From DASWIG01 sp965371445 (GTDB lineage: Bacteria > Acidobacteriota > Thermoanaerobaculia > Multivoradales > J023), in the NCBI GenBank assembly GCA_965371445.1, contig CBDUYN010000238.1, positions 1-13,150 on the forward strand: a stretch of DNA of 13,150 bases. Direction: 5' to 3'. Under the pieces are notes generated by a model. It was not told the DNA's origin and searched no databases. It saw only the letters and a list, made by a program, of their open reading frames with translations. Shown here piece after piece: positions 1-6,423 of the stretch. A program made the translations under genes and the position numbers. The first letter of the stretch is position 1; every line of letters starts with the position of its first letter.

Positions 1-123
1 TCGTGCCTCGGGATCGGTGCGGACGGCGAGGAAGACCTCGGGCGGAGGTGTGGGTAGCCGGCCCTCCGGGGGCTGGCCTCGACCCCAGCCACCACCGCCC
101 GCACCGCGCCATCGGCTTTCATC

Positions 124-162
124 TAAGTGCCCCTCACTTCTTCTAGAAATGGGGGGCACTTA
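124..162. repeat. Inverted repeat with 10-bp perfect arms
   Basis: The arms TAAGTGCCCC (124-133) and GGGGCACTTA (153-162) are exact reverse complements around a 19-nt loop. The loop contains the 8-bp palindrome TTCTAGAA (141-148). The right arm overlaps the stop codon of the decayed regulator at 160-648. The conserved part of that gene ends only about 30 bp away, so the element may mark the breakpoint. It could be a REP/MITE-like repeat end or a hairpin; there is no run of T to make it a clear terminator. The repeat is directly visible; its mobile nature is inferred. Confidence 0.6.
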
Positions 163-648
163 ATTGAGACGCTTAAGACGAGCTCGACGGCGGCAGGTGC
201 CGTCGGCGCAGATCTTGAACCGCGGCCAGAGGTTCTCGAAGCGCGCCCGGGCGACGATGGCGACGAGACGCTCGGGAACACCGGCGAGCCCGTCGGACCG
301 CGGCTCGAGACGCGTCGATGGCGAAGCGGGCTCGGATCGCCGCCGTCGCCGTCAGGCGATCGAGCCCTTCGAGCGCGCCCTCGTCGGCGCCGGCGCCGGC
401 GATCAGGGCCCGGAGCAGGCCTCCTTCGCACGGTCGTGGCCGTCCGTCGTGGCCTCCTCGTCCTGGGCTACGAGGCCCCGACGCACCAGCCAGGTGCTCA
501 AGGTCCGCGGGCTCGCGAGCTCCCCGGTTCCACCGCCGAAATCCACGGCGTTGGCAAAAGCCAGGAAGAGCTCGAGGTCCTCGGGGGGCGGACCCTTCGT
601 CGAACGCACCGGCCCTTTCGACCGATGCCAGGCTGGCGCTTCAGGCAT
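160..648 (-). pseudogene. Broken ABATE/CGNR zinc-finger type transcriptional regulator
   Basis: The start at 648 (MPEAPAWH...) has a good ribosome site, AAGGAG seven bases upstream. The first 80 residues include PPEDLELFLAFANAVDFGGG and LASPRTLSTWLVRRGLVA, which match the N-terminal ABATE domain (formerly DUF1470) of CGNR zinc-finger regulators. This frame stops at 403. The similarity continues in a second frame from about 421 (GLLRALIAGAGADEGALEGL) and in a third from about 309 (LEPRSDGLAGVPERLVAIV, then FENLWPRFKICADGTC). So two frameshifts are present, near 421-426 and near 310. The first two cysteines of the zinc finger are seen (CADGTC), but the WxFYD...CGNR end is replaced by RRRARLKRLN and a stop. 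Intact members are usually about 180-200 residues. The gene is very likely non-functional. Family assignment rests on remembered motif patterns; the frame breaks are read directly. Confidence 0.72.
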
Positions 649-664
649 GGCTCGACTCCTTGTT

Positions 665-680
665 CCGGGCTTTAGCCTGG
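665..680. repeat. Short REP-like hairpin (GGCTTTAGCC core)
   Basis: CCGGGCT (665-671) pairs with AGCCTGG (674-680) around a 2-base loop, with one G-T wobble. Read on the minus strand its core is GGCTAAAGCC. This resembles the GGCTGAAGCC core of the hairpin at 814-827, which lies in the opposite orientation. Together the two flank the long palindrome at 710-804. It lies just upstream of the ribosome site of the broken regulator. Confidence 0.55.
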
Positions 681-709
681 GGCGCGTAGCCGTTCTTTCC
701 CGCCCATAG

Positions 710-804
710 ATAGCACGGGCCTTGAGGCCTGTTGCGGAGGTCGCCGAGCCTCGAACGGTCGTGCGTCGTGCCGCTCCCGCAACGGGCCTCAAGGCCCGTG
801 CTAT
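710..804. repeat. Long inverted repeat, 28-bp arms with one mismatch
   Basis: The left arm (710-737, starting ATAGCACGGGCCTTGAGGCC) is the reverse complement of the right arm (777-804, ending GGCCTCAAGGCCCGTGCTAT) with a single mismatch in 28 positions. The spacer is 39 nt (738-776). Each arm is itself partly palindromic (GGCCTTGAGGCC). The element fills the gap between the zinc-ribbon gene and the broken regulator and contains no gene. Such dyads are typical of intergenic REP/BIME or MITE-like repeats. A transcript across it would fold into a strong hairpin. There is no adjacent T-run, so a simple terminator role is less likely. Confidence 0.8.
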
Positions 805-813
805 GGACGAGGA

Positions 814-827
814 CCGGCTGAAGCCGG
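814..827. repeat. Short REP-like hairpin (GGCTGAAGCC core)
   Basis: CCGGC (814-818) and GCCGG (823-827) pair around a TGAA loop. The core GGCTGAAGCC matches the minus-strand core GGCTAAAGCC of the hairpin at 665-680 in nine of ten positions, in inverted orientation, on the other side of the 710-804 dyad. Between here and 866 I see no further feature. Confidence 0.55.
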
Positions 828-866
828 CTCAGCAGAATATGCTCGTCGGTCTGAGGCAGAGCCTCG

Positions 867-1112
867 CTAGTGGTGCGGATGAGGCTTGCCGCCGTGCCAG
901 TTGGGATCGCGGTTGGCGAACTCGTCGAGATCGCGGGGAACCTCCAGGAAGGTCCGGGTCACCGCCGGGTCGCAGACGTCGTTCTCGCACTCGAAGGTGT
1001 AGACGTTCCAGCCGTCGTCGCGGGGCTGGTAGGCGCTCAAGGTCTGGTAGGTGTCGCAGTGTCCGCAGCGGATCGAGAGGTTGCGGATGTTGATCGTGCT
1101 GGACTCGCTCAT
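867..1112 (-). CDS. Small zinc-ribbon protein, function unknown
   Basis: This is an 81-residue protein beginning MSESSTINIRNLSIRCGHC. The start at 1112 is chosen because GAGGAGG lies six bases upstream; a further 20 in-frame residues upstream (from 1172) look non-coding and would overlap the divergent gene. Four cysteines in two pairs, C16-x2-C19 and C42-x4-C47 (RCGHC and ECENDVC), suggest a single zinc-ribbon-like metal site. The rest is hydrophilic, ends in a histidine-rich tail (HGGKPHPHH), and has no signal peptide or membrane segment. It is transcribed away from the DnaC-like gene with about 70 bp between start codons, so the two probably share a control region. I do not recognise a named family, and a role in DNA or RNA binding would be guesswork. 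That it is coding is well supported by the ribosome site and its codon use. Confidence 0.75.
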   Translation of the reverse strand: MSESSTINIRNLSIRCGHCDTYQTLSAYQPRDDGWNVYTFECENDVCDPAVTRTFLEVPRDLDEFANRDPNWHGGKPHPHH

Positions 1113-1166
1113 CGCTTTCCTCCTCGTCGGCCGGCGTCTGGGGTCCCCGGACGTCCGGCGGCATGC

Positions 1167-1172
1167 TAGCAT
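1167..1172 (+). promoter_or_regulatory. Possible extended -10 box giving a leaderless dnaC-like mRNA
   Basis: TAGCAT at 1167-1172 is preceded by TG with one base between (TGCTAGCAT), the form of an extended -10 element. Transcription would begin about seven bases later, at 1179-1181, which is the ATG chosen for the next gene. No -35 box stands out. The match is suggestive only. Confidence 0.35.
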
Positions 1173-1180
1173 TTCCCTTG

Positions 1181-2074
1181 ATGCAGATCGACGTGCCCAC
1201 GATCCCGCCTGAGCGATTCGCCCCCGAGCCGGAGGGCGTCTGTCCGAACTGCCGAGGCCGCGGCTGGAAAGTCGTCCCCGACGGCGGAGCCGGCAAGGCG
1301 GTGCCCTGTGAATGCCGGCACCGGGAGCACACGGCGCTCCTCCTGGAAAAAGCGGGGATCCCCGAGCGCTACCTGCGCTGCACGTTCCAGAACTTCAACA
1401 CCGCCAATCCCGATCCCGCGATCCAGGCCACCCTGATGCGGGCTCGCAAAGCCGGCGAGCGCTACGTCGAGACGTTTGCCCGCACTGACGGCAGCTTCCT
1501 CGAGGCGGGGCTTTTGTTCGTCGGCCCGCCGGGCATCGGCAAGACCCACCTGGCGGCCGCCGTCTTGGCGGAGCTCGTCCGGCGCTACAGCGTCCACGGC
1601 CTCTTCATCGACTTCACGGCCCTGCTCCATCAGATCCGCTCGACGTTCGACGCGTCGTCAGAGGAATCGAAGCGGCAGATCCTCGACCCGGTGATCGACG
1701 CCGAGGTCCTGGTCTTCGACGAGCTCGGCGCCCAGAAGCCGACCGACTGGGTGAGGGAGACTCTCTACTTCATCCTGAACACCCGCTACACCCGCCGTCT
1801 GCCGACGATCTTCACCACCAATTTTCCTCTGGAGCGCCCGGTCGAGCCGGCAACGCCCAGAGCAAAGGCGGTCCCGGTGGGCTCCGACGCCGACATCGCA
1901 CGGATCGACGACTCGATCGAGACCTTCAAGGCGCGTCAGGGCCCTCCCCGCGAGTCTCTCGAAGACCGCCTTTCGGTGTCGCTCGTCAGCCGGCTGTACC
2001 AGATGGCCCAGCCCGTGACGCTCGAGAACCTCGACTATCGGCGTCAGGTCAAGGTGCCACGAATCGTCAGCTGA
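1181..2074 (+). CDS. DnaC/IstB-type AAA+ ATPase (putative helicase loader)
   Basis: This 297-residue protein belongs to the DnaC/DnaI/IstB group of AAA+ ATPases, which load the replicative helicase DnaB or assist transposases. An N-terminal zinc-binding segment has C21-x2-C24 and C43-x-C45 (CPNC, CEC), as in many DnaC-like proteins. Walker A is GPPGIGKT at 115-122, Walker B is VLVFDE with D180 and E181, and sensor 1 is TTN at 212-214. A variable linker rich in charge follows, and the C-terminal RLSVSLVSRLYQM segment may carry the sensor-2/arginine region. An alternative ATG at 1163 adds six residues, but it overlaps the possible -10 box, so 1181 is preferred. No istA-like transposase is adjacent, which favours a host replication or repair role. 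The stop lies six bases before the SpoIID-like gene, so the two are probably co-transcribed. Confidence 0.86.
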   Translation: MQIDVPTIPPERFAPEPEGVCPNCRGRGWKVVPDGGAGKAVPCECRHREHTALLLEKAGIPERYLRCTFQNFNTANPDPAIQATLMRARKAGERYVETFARTDGSFLEAGLLFVGPPGIGKTHLAAAVLAELVRRYSVHGLFIDFTALLHQIRSTFDASSEESKRQILDPVIDAEVLVFDELGAQKPTDWVRETLYFILNTRYTRRLPTIFTTNFPLERPVEPATPRAKAVPVGSDADIARIDDSIETFKARQGPPRESLEDRLSVSLVSRLYQMAQPVTLENLDYRRQVKVPRIVS

Positions 2075-2080
2075 TCCGCG

Positions 2081-4288
2081 ATGACCGGACGAAAGAGGCT
2101 CCCCAAGTCGTCGTTACGGTTCCTCGTGGCGATCTGTGCCGTGCTGGCCTGCGTGCCGCAGGAGCTGGCCACCCGGCCGGAGGTGGTCGCCCCGGCCGTG
2201 GAGCCACGGCCGTCGACGCCACGCACAGAGCCGTCGATCGTCGTCGAGCGCGGACCCGAGATGGTCGACGCCGGGCCGCCTCAGATCCGGGTCGGCCTCG
2301 CCACCGACCTCGCCGAGCTCAGCCTGCCGTGCTGCGACCGCCGCCTGGAGCTGGTGGCGGGAGAGCAACGCTGGCCGCTCACCGCCCCGGTCCGCCTCTC
2401 GCCGGCCCACGCCCTGGCCGCGAAGCCGGTCTACCGGCTCCAGGTCGCCGCCTTGAAGGACGAGCGCCAGGCCCACGGCGTCGCCGCCTACCTCGCCGAG
2501 ACGACCGGGGAGCCGGCCGACGTGGTCTTCGACGCCGGGACCGATCTCTACAAGGTCCGCTACGGCCGCTTTGCGAGCCGCGAGGATGCGGAAGCGGCCC
2601 TCGCCGGCCTCGCCGGCCTCGGCCTGACGCAGGCCTGGGTCACGAGCGACGGCCCCCAGCTCGTCGATCCCGGTTTTCAGGTCCTCGAGGGCAAGAAGCG
2701 CCGCTTCGTGCCCGGCCGCTGGATGGCCGTCGAGGCGCCGCCGGGGCTCGGCATCTCCTTCCCGGGCGGCCGCTACCGGGGGCGGATCCTGATCCACCTG
2801 AACGACCGCTCGCGCCTGAACGTGATCAACGAGCTCGACCTCGAGGAGTACCTGCGGGGTGTCGTCCCCGAGGAGATGGGTCCGGAGCTTTTCAACCAGC
2901 TCGAGGCCTTGAAGGCGCAGGCGGTGGCGGCCCGCACCTACGCGGTGCGCAACCTCGGCGAGTTCTCGGCCGAAGGCTATGACATCTGCTCGACGCCGCA
3001 TTGCCAGGTCTACGGCGGCATGAATGTCGAGCACCCGGATTCCGACCGTGCGGTGGCCGAGACCGCGGGCCTCGTCGTTCTTTTCGACGACGAGCCGGCC
3101 GAGACCTTTTACGGTGCGACCTGCGGCGGCCACACGGAGAACGTCGAGGTGATCTTTCCGCTCAAGAGGGGCGACTACCTGCGAGGGGTCCCCTGTATGG
3201 AAGCGGGCCTCAACCAGATCGGGGGTGACCTCAGATCCGGCGTCTCCTTCCCGGAGGGGCTCCTGGAACGGCTCCTCCCCTCCTCGTCGGGACCGGCGCA
3301 CCTCGCGCTCTCGGCGCGGCTGGAGCACCTGGCGCTGCTCGCGGGGCTGCCGATCCCCCGCGACCAGCTGCGCTCGGTCGAAAGCGGCGAGGTGCGGCGG
3401 TTCCTCGCCTCCGTGTTCGACCTGGCGCTCGATCCGCGGATGCTCCGCGGCAACCTGGCGCGGCTCGTCGAGAAGCCGCCACCCGAGTGGAAGGAGCGGG
3501 ACCTGGAGCTGGCCACCTACCTCGCGAAAAGCGGCCTTTTCGAAGAGCGCCCGGGCAAGCTGGGCGCCGGCGAGCGTGCGCAGCTCCTCTACCACCTCGC
3601 CCTCTACCTGGGCGTGCTGCGCCGCGAGGAGACGCACTTCCTGGCGATCGAGGAAAGGACGCTGCGGTTGCGGACCTCGATGGCGGTGGCCTACGAGCTC
3701 CCGGTCCGCCTTGCCACCTTCCGGCGCAACGGCCGGGGGCTTTCCTCCGCCCCCCTCGACCTCGCCGCCGGCGACCGGCTGGAGCTCTACTGGTACAGCG
3801 AAGACCTGCTGGCCCTCGTCCAGCCGGTCGAGGCGCAAGCCGTCTCCCTCGACCGCCACGCGCCGAAGCAGCGCTGGACCCGCTTCATGAGCCACAGCCG
3901 GCTGAAAAACGCCGTCCAGACACGCTACCCCGGCTTCCCTTTCGAGGGCTTCGAGGTCCTCACCCGTGGCGTCTCCGGCCGGGTCGGCAAGCTCCAGCTC
4001 CTGGGCAGCGGCGGCCGGAAGGTGCTTGTCGAGGGCCTGGCGATCCGCTGGACGCTCGACATCCCCGACACCTGGTTCTACGCCAGCCGTCACCAGAGCG
4101 CCGACCGGCAGCCGGGGTGGCTGTTCCGCGGCCGCGGCTGGGGCCACGGCGTCGGCATGTGCCAGGCCGGGGCCTATGGGATGGCGTCGCGCCACCTGGG
4201 CTACCGCGACATCCTCGAGCACTACTACTCAGGCGTCGAGCTCGGCCGGGTGCGCCAGGTCCGGCCGCACCCCCTGGAGGGGCCGTAG
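2081..4288 (+). CDS. SPOR-SpoIID/LytB domain cell-wall lipoprotein
   Basis: This 735-residue exported protein probably cuts or remodels peptidoglycan. The N-terminus is positively charged and then hydrophobic, ending in VLAC with C24, a likely lipobox, so a membrane-anchored lipoprotein is expected. Residues about 117-188 form a SPOR domain (VYRLQVAALKDE... KVRYGRFASREDAEA), which binds denuded glycan strands. The SpoIID core begins near 250: EEYLRGVVPEEM has E265 where the catalytic glutamate of SpoIID lies. Then come ALKAQAVAARTYA, CSTPHCQVYGG and TCGGHTE (347-353). The closing motif GRGWGHGVGMCQAGA is at 684-698, with Cys where Ser is common. Between the two SpoIID parts lie about 330 residues, much longer than I expect, largely charged and helical-looking. 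The start has no clear Shine-Dalgarno but follows the upstream stop by six bases, so translation may be coupled. In a non-sporulating lineage a division-septum role is more likely than sporulation. Confidence 0.88.
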   Translation: MTGRKRLPKSSLRFLVAICAVLACVPQELATRPEVVAPAVEPRPSTPRTEPSIVVERGPEMVDAGPPQIRVGLATDLAELSLPCCDRRLELVAGEQRWPLTAPVRLSPAHALAAKPVYRLQVAALKDERQAHGVAAYLAETTGEPADVVFDAGTDLYKVRYGRFASREDAEAALAGLAGLGLTQAWVTSDGPQLVDPGFQVLEGKKRRFVPGRWMAVEAPPGLGISFPGGRYRGRILIHLNDRSRLNVINELDLEEYLRGVVPEEMGPELFNQLEALKAQAVAARTYAVRNLGEFSAEGYDICSTPHCQVYGGMNVEHPDSDRAVAETAGLVVLFDDEPAETFYGATCGGHTENVEVIFPLKRGDYLRGVPCMEAGLNQIGGDLRSGVSFPEGLLERLLPSSSGPAHLALSARLEHLALLAGLPIPRDQLRSVESGEVRRFLASVFDLALDPRMLRGNLARLVEKPPPEWKERDLELATYLAKSGLFEERPGKLGAGERAQLLYHLALYLGVLRREETHFLAIEERTLRLRTSMAVAYELPVRLATFRRNGRGLSSAPLDLAAGDRLELYWYSEDLLALVQPVEAQAVSLDRHAPKQRWTRFMSHSRLKNAVQTRYPGFPFEGFEVLTRGVSGRVGKLQLLGSGGRKVLVEGLAIRWTLDIPDTWFYASRHQSADRQPGWLFRGRGWGHGVGMCQAGAYGMASRHLGYRDILEHYYSGVELGRVRQVRPHPLEGP

Positions 4289-4294
4289 GGCCCC
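4279..4294 (+). terminator. GC hairpin across the SpoIID-like stop codon
   Basis: GGGGCC (4279-4284) pairs with GGCCCC (4289-4294) around the tetraloop GTAG, so the stop codon TAG (4286-4288) lies in the loop and the first stem base. No T-run follows, so this may be a weak or factor-dependent terminator, or an mRNA 3'-end stabiliser. Confidence 0.35.
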
Positions 4295-4343
4295 CGGCGT
4301 TTGGCCCACCCCAACGGGTGTAGCCCGCGGGTGGCCGATGCGG

Positions 4344-4349
4344 GATAAT
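4344..4349 (+). promoter_or_regulatory. -10 box upstream of the universal stress protein gene
   Basis: GATAAT at 4344-4349 matches the TATAAT consensus in five of six bases. It lies 32 bp before the ATG at 4381, in a gap otherwise very rich in G and C. No good -35 box is visible at 16-18 bp, so an activator or a weak sigma contact may be involved. Confidence 0.45.
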
Positions 4350-4380
4350 GGGGCCAAGAACCTATCGAGGAGGGCCCGAA

Positions 4381-5310
4381 ATGTTCCACCACGTCCACAA
4401 GATCCTCGTCGCCACGTCGCTGGGCGCAACAAGCGACCACGTCGTTGCCGCCGGCCACGAGCTCGCCCGGCTCACCGGGGCGGAGCTTCACCTGCTCCAC
4501 GCGTACCCGCTTTCCGCGGTCTTCTACGGCAGCCCGATGGGTATGGCCACGGTGCACCCGTACCCGATGGAGAGCGAGCGCGAGCAGGTGGAAACACGGC
4601 TCGACGAGCAGCTCGAGCGCCTCCGCATCGCGCCGGAAGCCGTCACGAGCAAGGTGCTCGCCGCCGGCGCGCCGCACCGGCTTCTGATCACCGCCTCCCA
4701 GGAGCTTGGCGCCGACTTGATCGTCGTCGGGTCAAGCGACACCCACTCTCCCCTAGAGCCGCTCCTGGGCTCGACCGCCGACCGCGTGCTACGCCAGGCG
4801 CGCGTCCCGGTCCTGGTCGCCCGAGAAGGGACGGCGGTGCCGCCGAAGCGCCTGCTGGTGCCGGTCGACCTCTCGGAGCTCTGCGACCAGTCGGTCACCT
4901 GGGGGCTCGCCATCCTGGGCGGCCTGATGGGGGAGGAGCCGCCGCCGGAGGTGGAGACGCTCTTCGTCCTGTCGGGCAACGAGCGCAGCGGATCGAACCA
5001 GTTCACGCCGCAGCAGGTCGAGCGCTTCGCCGAAGAGGAGCTCGAACGCCACACCGCGCTGCTGGCGGAAAAGGTCGGTTGGCCGGCGAAGGCGAAGCTG
5101 CGCACCGGGATGCCGCGCCACGAGATCGTCGCGGAGCTCGAGGAACGGCCGGCGGACCTCGTCGTCCTCGGCACCCACGGACGCAGCGGCTTCGAGCGGC
5201 TGCTGCTCGGAAGCGTCGCCGCCGACGTCGCGCGCCGCGCCAACACGAGCGTCCTGATCGTGCCGCCGGCCGCGGCCCGCGAGGCCCCCGCCGCGGCCCG
5301 CGCCAGCTGA
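4381..5310 (+). CDS. Tandem universal stress protein (two UspA domains)
   Basis: This 309-residue soluble protein has two UspA-fold domains, about 1-148 and 156-300. Each starts with the usual strand (HKILVATSLG; KRLLVPVDLSE). The second domain has the full ATP-binding motif G-x2-G-x9-G-S at 264-278 (GTHGRSGFERLLLGS). The first has G117-S-S-D120-x9-G130-S131, so the second glycine is Asp and nucleotide binding there may be altered. The start at 4381 follows GAGGAGG by six bases; an in-frame ATG at 4348 lies inside the promoter region and is rejected. The C-terminus is a low-complexity Ala/Arg tail. Tandem Usp proteins act in responses to starvation, oxidants or energy stress; the specific role here is unknown. 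Confidence 0.9.
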   Translation: MFHHVHKILVATSLGATSDHVVAAGHELARLTGAELHLLHAYPLSAVFYGSPMGMATVHPYPMESEREQVETRLDEQLERLRIAPEAVTSKVLAAGAPHRLLITASQELGADLIVVGSSDTHSPLEPLLGSTADRVLRQARVPVLVAREGTAVPPKRLLVPVDLSELCDQSVTWGLAILGGLMGEEPPPEVETLFVLSGNERSGSNQFTPQQVERFAEEELERHTALLAEKVGWPAKAKLRTGMPRHEIVAELEERPADLVVLGTHGRSGFERLLLGSVAADVARRANTSVLIVPPAAAREAPAAARAS

Positions 5311-5315
5311 GACTC

Positions 5316-5343
5316 TTGGCTAGGCCGCAAAATGTGGTAGAAA
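5316..5343 (+). promoter_or_regulatory. Candidate promoter for the prenyltransferase gene
   Basis: TTGGCT (5316-5321) and TAGAAA (5338-5343) are 16 bp apart, and the latter is preceded by TG with one base between, an extended -10 form. The start codon is about 140 bp downstream, leaving a leader of roughly 135 nt in which I see no open frame or clear riboswitch. Confidence 0.45.
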
Positions 5344-5485
5344 GTAGCGTAACTGGCCGTAGGACGATGCGAGATACCCTCAAAAGGTCTTCGTACGTCC
5401 ACGGTTTCGACACATTTCCTCGTCATCCTGGGCTCCTCGCTCGACCGGCGAGCCGCGCGGTACAGGCGAACCGGGGGAGACGCAA

Positions 5486-6370
5486 TTGAACGACAGGGCT
5501 TCATCACTCGACACCGGCCTCCTGGGCTTGGCGCCGCCGCTGGGCCGGCGCCTGCCGGCGCTGGCCGGCACGCTCTGGGAGGAGCTCAAGGAGAAGATCA
5601 AGCAACCGTTCTACGCGTTCTACCTGCGGCGTCTGCGGGCCAAGGCCCACACCTGGGAGCACCCCCGGCACCTGGGCATCATCATGGACGGCAACCGCCG
5701 CTTCGCCCGCCAGGCCGGTTTTGCCGACACGCTGATCGGCCATCACCGCGGCGCCGACAAGCTCCATGAGGTCCTCGCCTGGTGCGCCGAGATGGAAGTC
5801 CGGGTGGTGACGGTCTGGTGCTTTTCGCTCGACAACTTCCAGCGCAGCGCCGAGGAGGTCGAGGGGCTCCTGAGCCTCTTCGAGGCCAAGGCCCGGGAGA
5901 TGGCCGAAGGCAGCCAGGTCCATGAGAACGAGATCCGGGTGCGCTTCATCGGCCGCATGGAGCTCCTGCCCGAAAGCCTCCAGCGCGAGATCCGCCGGGT
6001 CGAGGAGACGACTGCCGGCTACAGAAAGCAAGAGCTCAACATCGCCATGGCCTACGGCGGCCGCGAGGAGATCGCCGACGCTTTTCGCCGTTACGTCGAG
6101 GAGCACATGGCGCGCGGCGAGAAGCTCGAAGACGTGCTGAGCCAGCTCGACTCCGAGTCTCTGGAGCCGCATCTCTACACCTCCGGGCAACCCGAGCCCG
6201 ACCTCATCCTGCGCACCAGCGGCGAGGTCCGCCTGTCGGGATTCCTGCTGTGGCAGAGCTGCCACTCGGAGTACTACTTCACCGACACCAACTGGCCCGC
6301 TTTCCGCGAAATCGACTTCCTCCGCGCGCTGCGCGCCTATCACGAACGCCAGCGGCGTTACGGGCGCTAG
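5486..6370 (+). CDS. uppS: Undecaprenyl diphosphate synthase-type cis-prenyltransferase
   Basis: This 294-residue enzyme adds isopentenyl units in cis to farnesyl diphosphate to make the lipid carrier used for peptidoglycan and other cell-wall polymers. It acts at the cytoplasmic face of the membrane. IIMDGNRRFA carries the catalytic Asp (D68) and pyrophosphate-binding residues. Further family signatures are HHRGADKLHEVL, TVWCFSLDNFQRS, and LRTSGEVRLSGFLLWQ with R243, R249 and S251, followed by HSEYYFTDTNWP with E262. The start is TTG at 5486, five bases after GGGGGAGA; no ATG or GTG fits better. About 45 residues precede the usual start of the fold, ending in a basic helix (YAFYLRRLRAKAHTW), which may aid membrane contact and recalls actinobacterial Z-prenyl synthases. 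Product chain length cannot be read from the sequence. The usual partner genes cdsA and frr are not adjacent. Confidence 0.93.
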   Translation: MNDRASSLDTGLLGLAPPLGRRLPALAGTLWEELKEKIKQPFYAFYLRRLRAKAHTWEHPRHLGIIMDGNRRFARQAGFADTLIGHHRGADKLHEVLAWCAEMEVRVVTVWCFSLDNFQRSAEEVEGLLSLFEAKAREMAEGSQVHENEIRVRFIGRMELLPESLQREIRRVEETTAGYRKQELNIAMAYGGREEIADAFRRYVEEHMARGEKLEDVLSQLDSESLEPHLYTSGQPEPDLILRTSGEVRLSGFLLWQSCHSEYYFTDTNWPAFREIDFLRALRAYHERQRRYGR

Positions 6371-6377
6371 AGCGCCC
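6362..6377 (+). terminator. GC hairpin across the uppS stop codon
   Basis: GGGCGC (6362-6367) and GCGCCC (6372-6377) pair around the tetraloop TAGA, which contains the stop codon TAG (6368-6370). A pyrimidine-rich stretch (CTCTCCCCT) follows but no T-run. It is a possible weak terminator, with the same arrangement as at 4279-4294. Confidence 0.4.
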
Positions 6378-6423
6378 CTCTCCCCTACCGACGAGTAAGA
6401 TCGGCGGCTCGACGCCGTACTAG

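Noticed and set aside
1..122. Minus-strand frame reading PPPEVFLAVRTDPEA towards the window edge
   Set aside because: It looks faintly protein-like, but there is no supported start or ribosome site and too little sequence to judge. Not annotated.
127..709. Several plus-strand frames of 120-180 residues across the left region
   Set aside because: All are Arg/Ala/Pro-rich and antisense to the decayed regulator, whose own frames show conserved ABATE/CGNR motifs.
2114..4222. A 702-residue open frame on the minus strand opposite the SpoIID-like gene
   Set aside because: It is a shadow of a GC-rich gene. The plus frame has the SPOR and SpoIID motifs, a lipobox and a coupled start; the minus frame has repetitive Arg/Gly/Ala composition and no domain.
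3966..5489. Long plus-strand frame overlapping the end of the SpoIID-like gene and the stress protein
   Set aside because: It is Arg/Pro/Ala-rich low-complexity sequence out of frame with two clearly real genes; a high-GC artefact.
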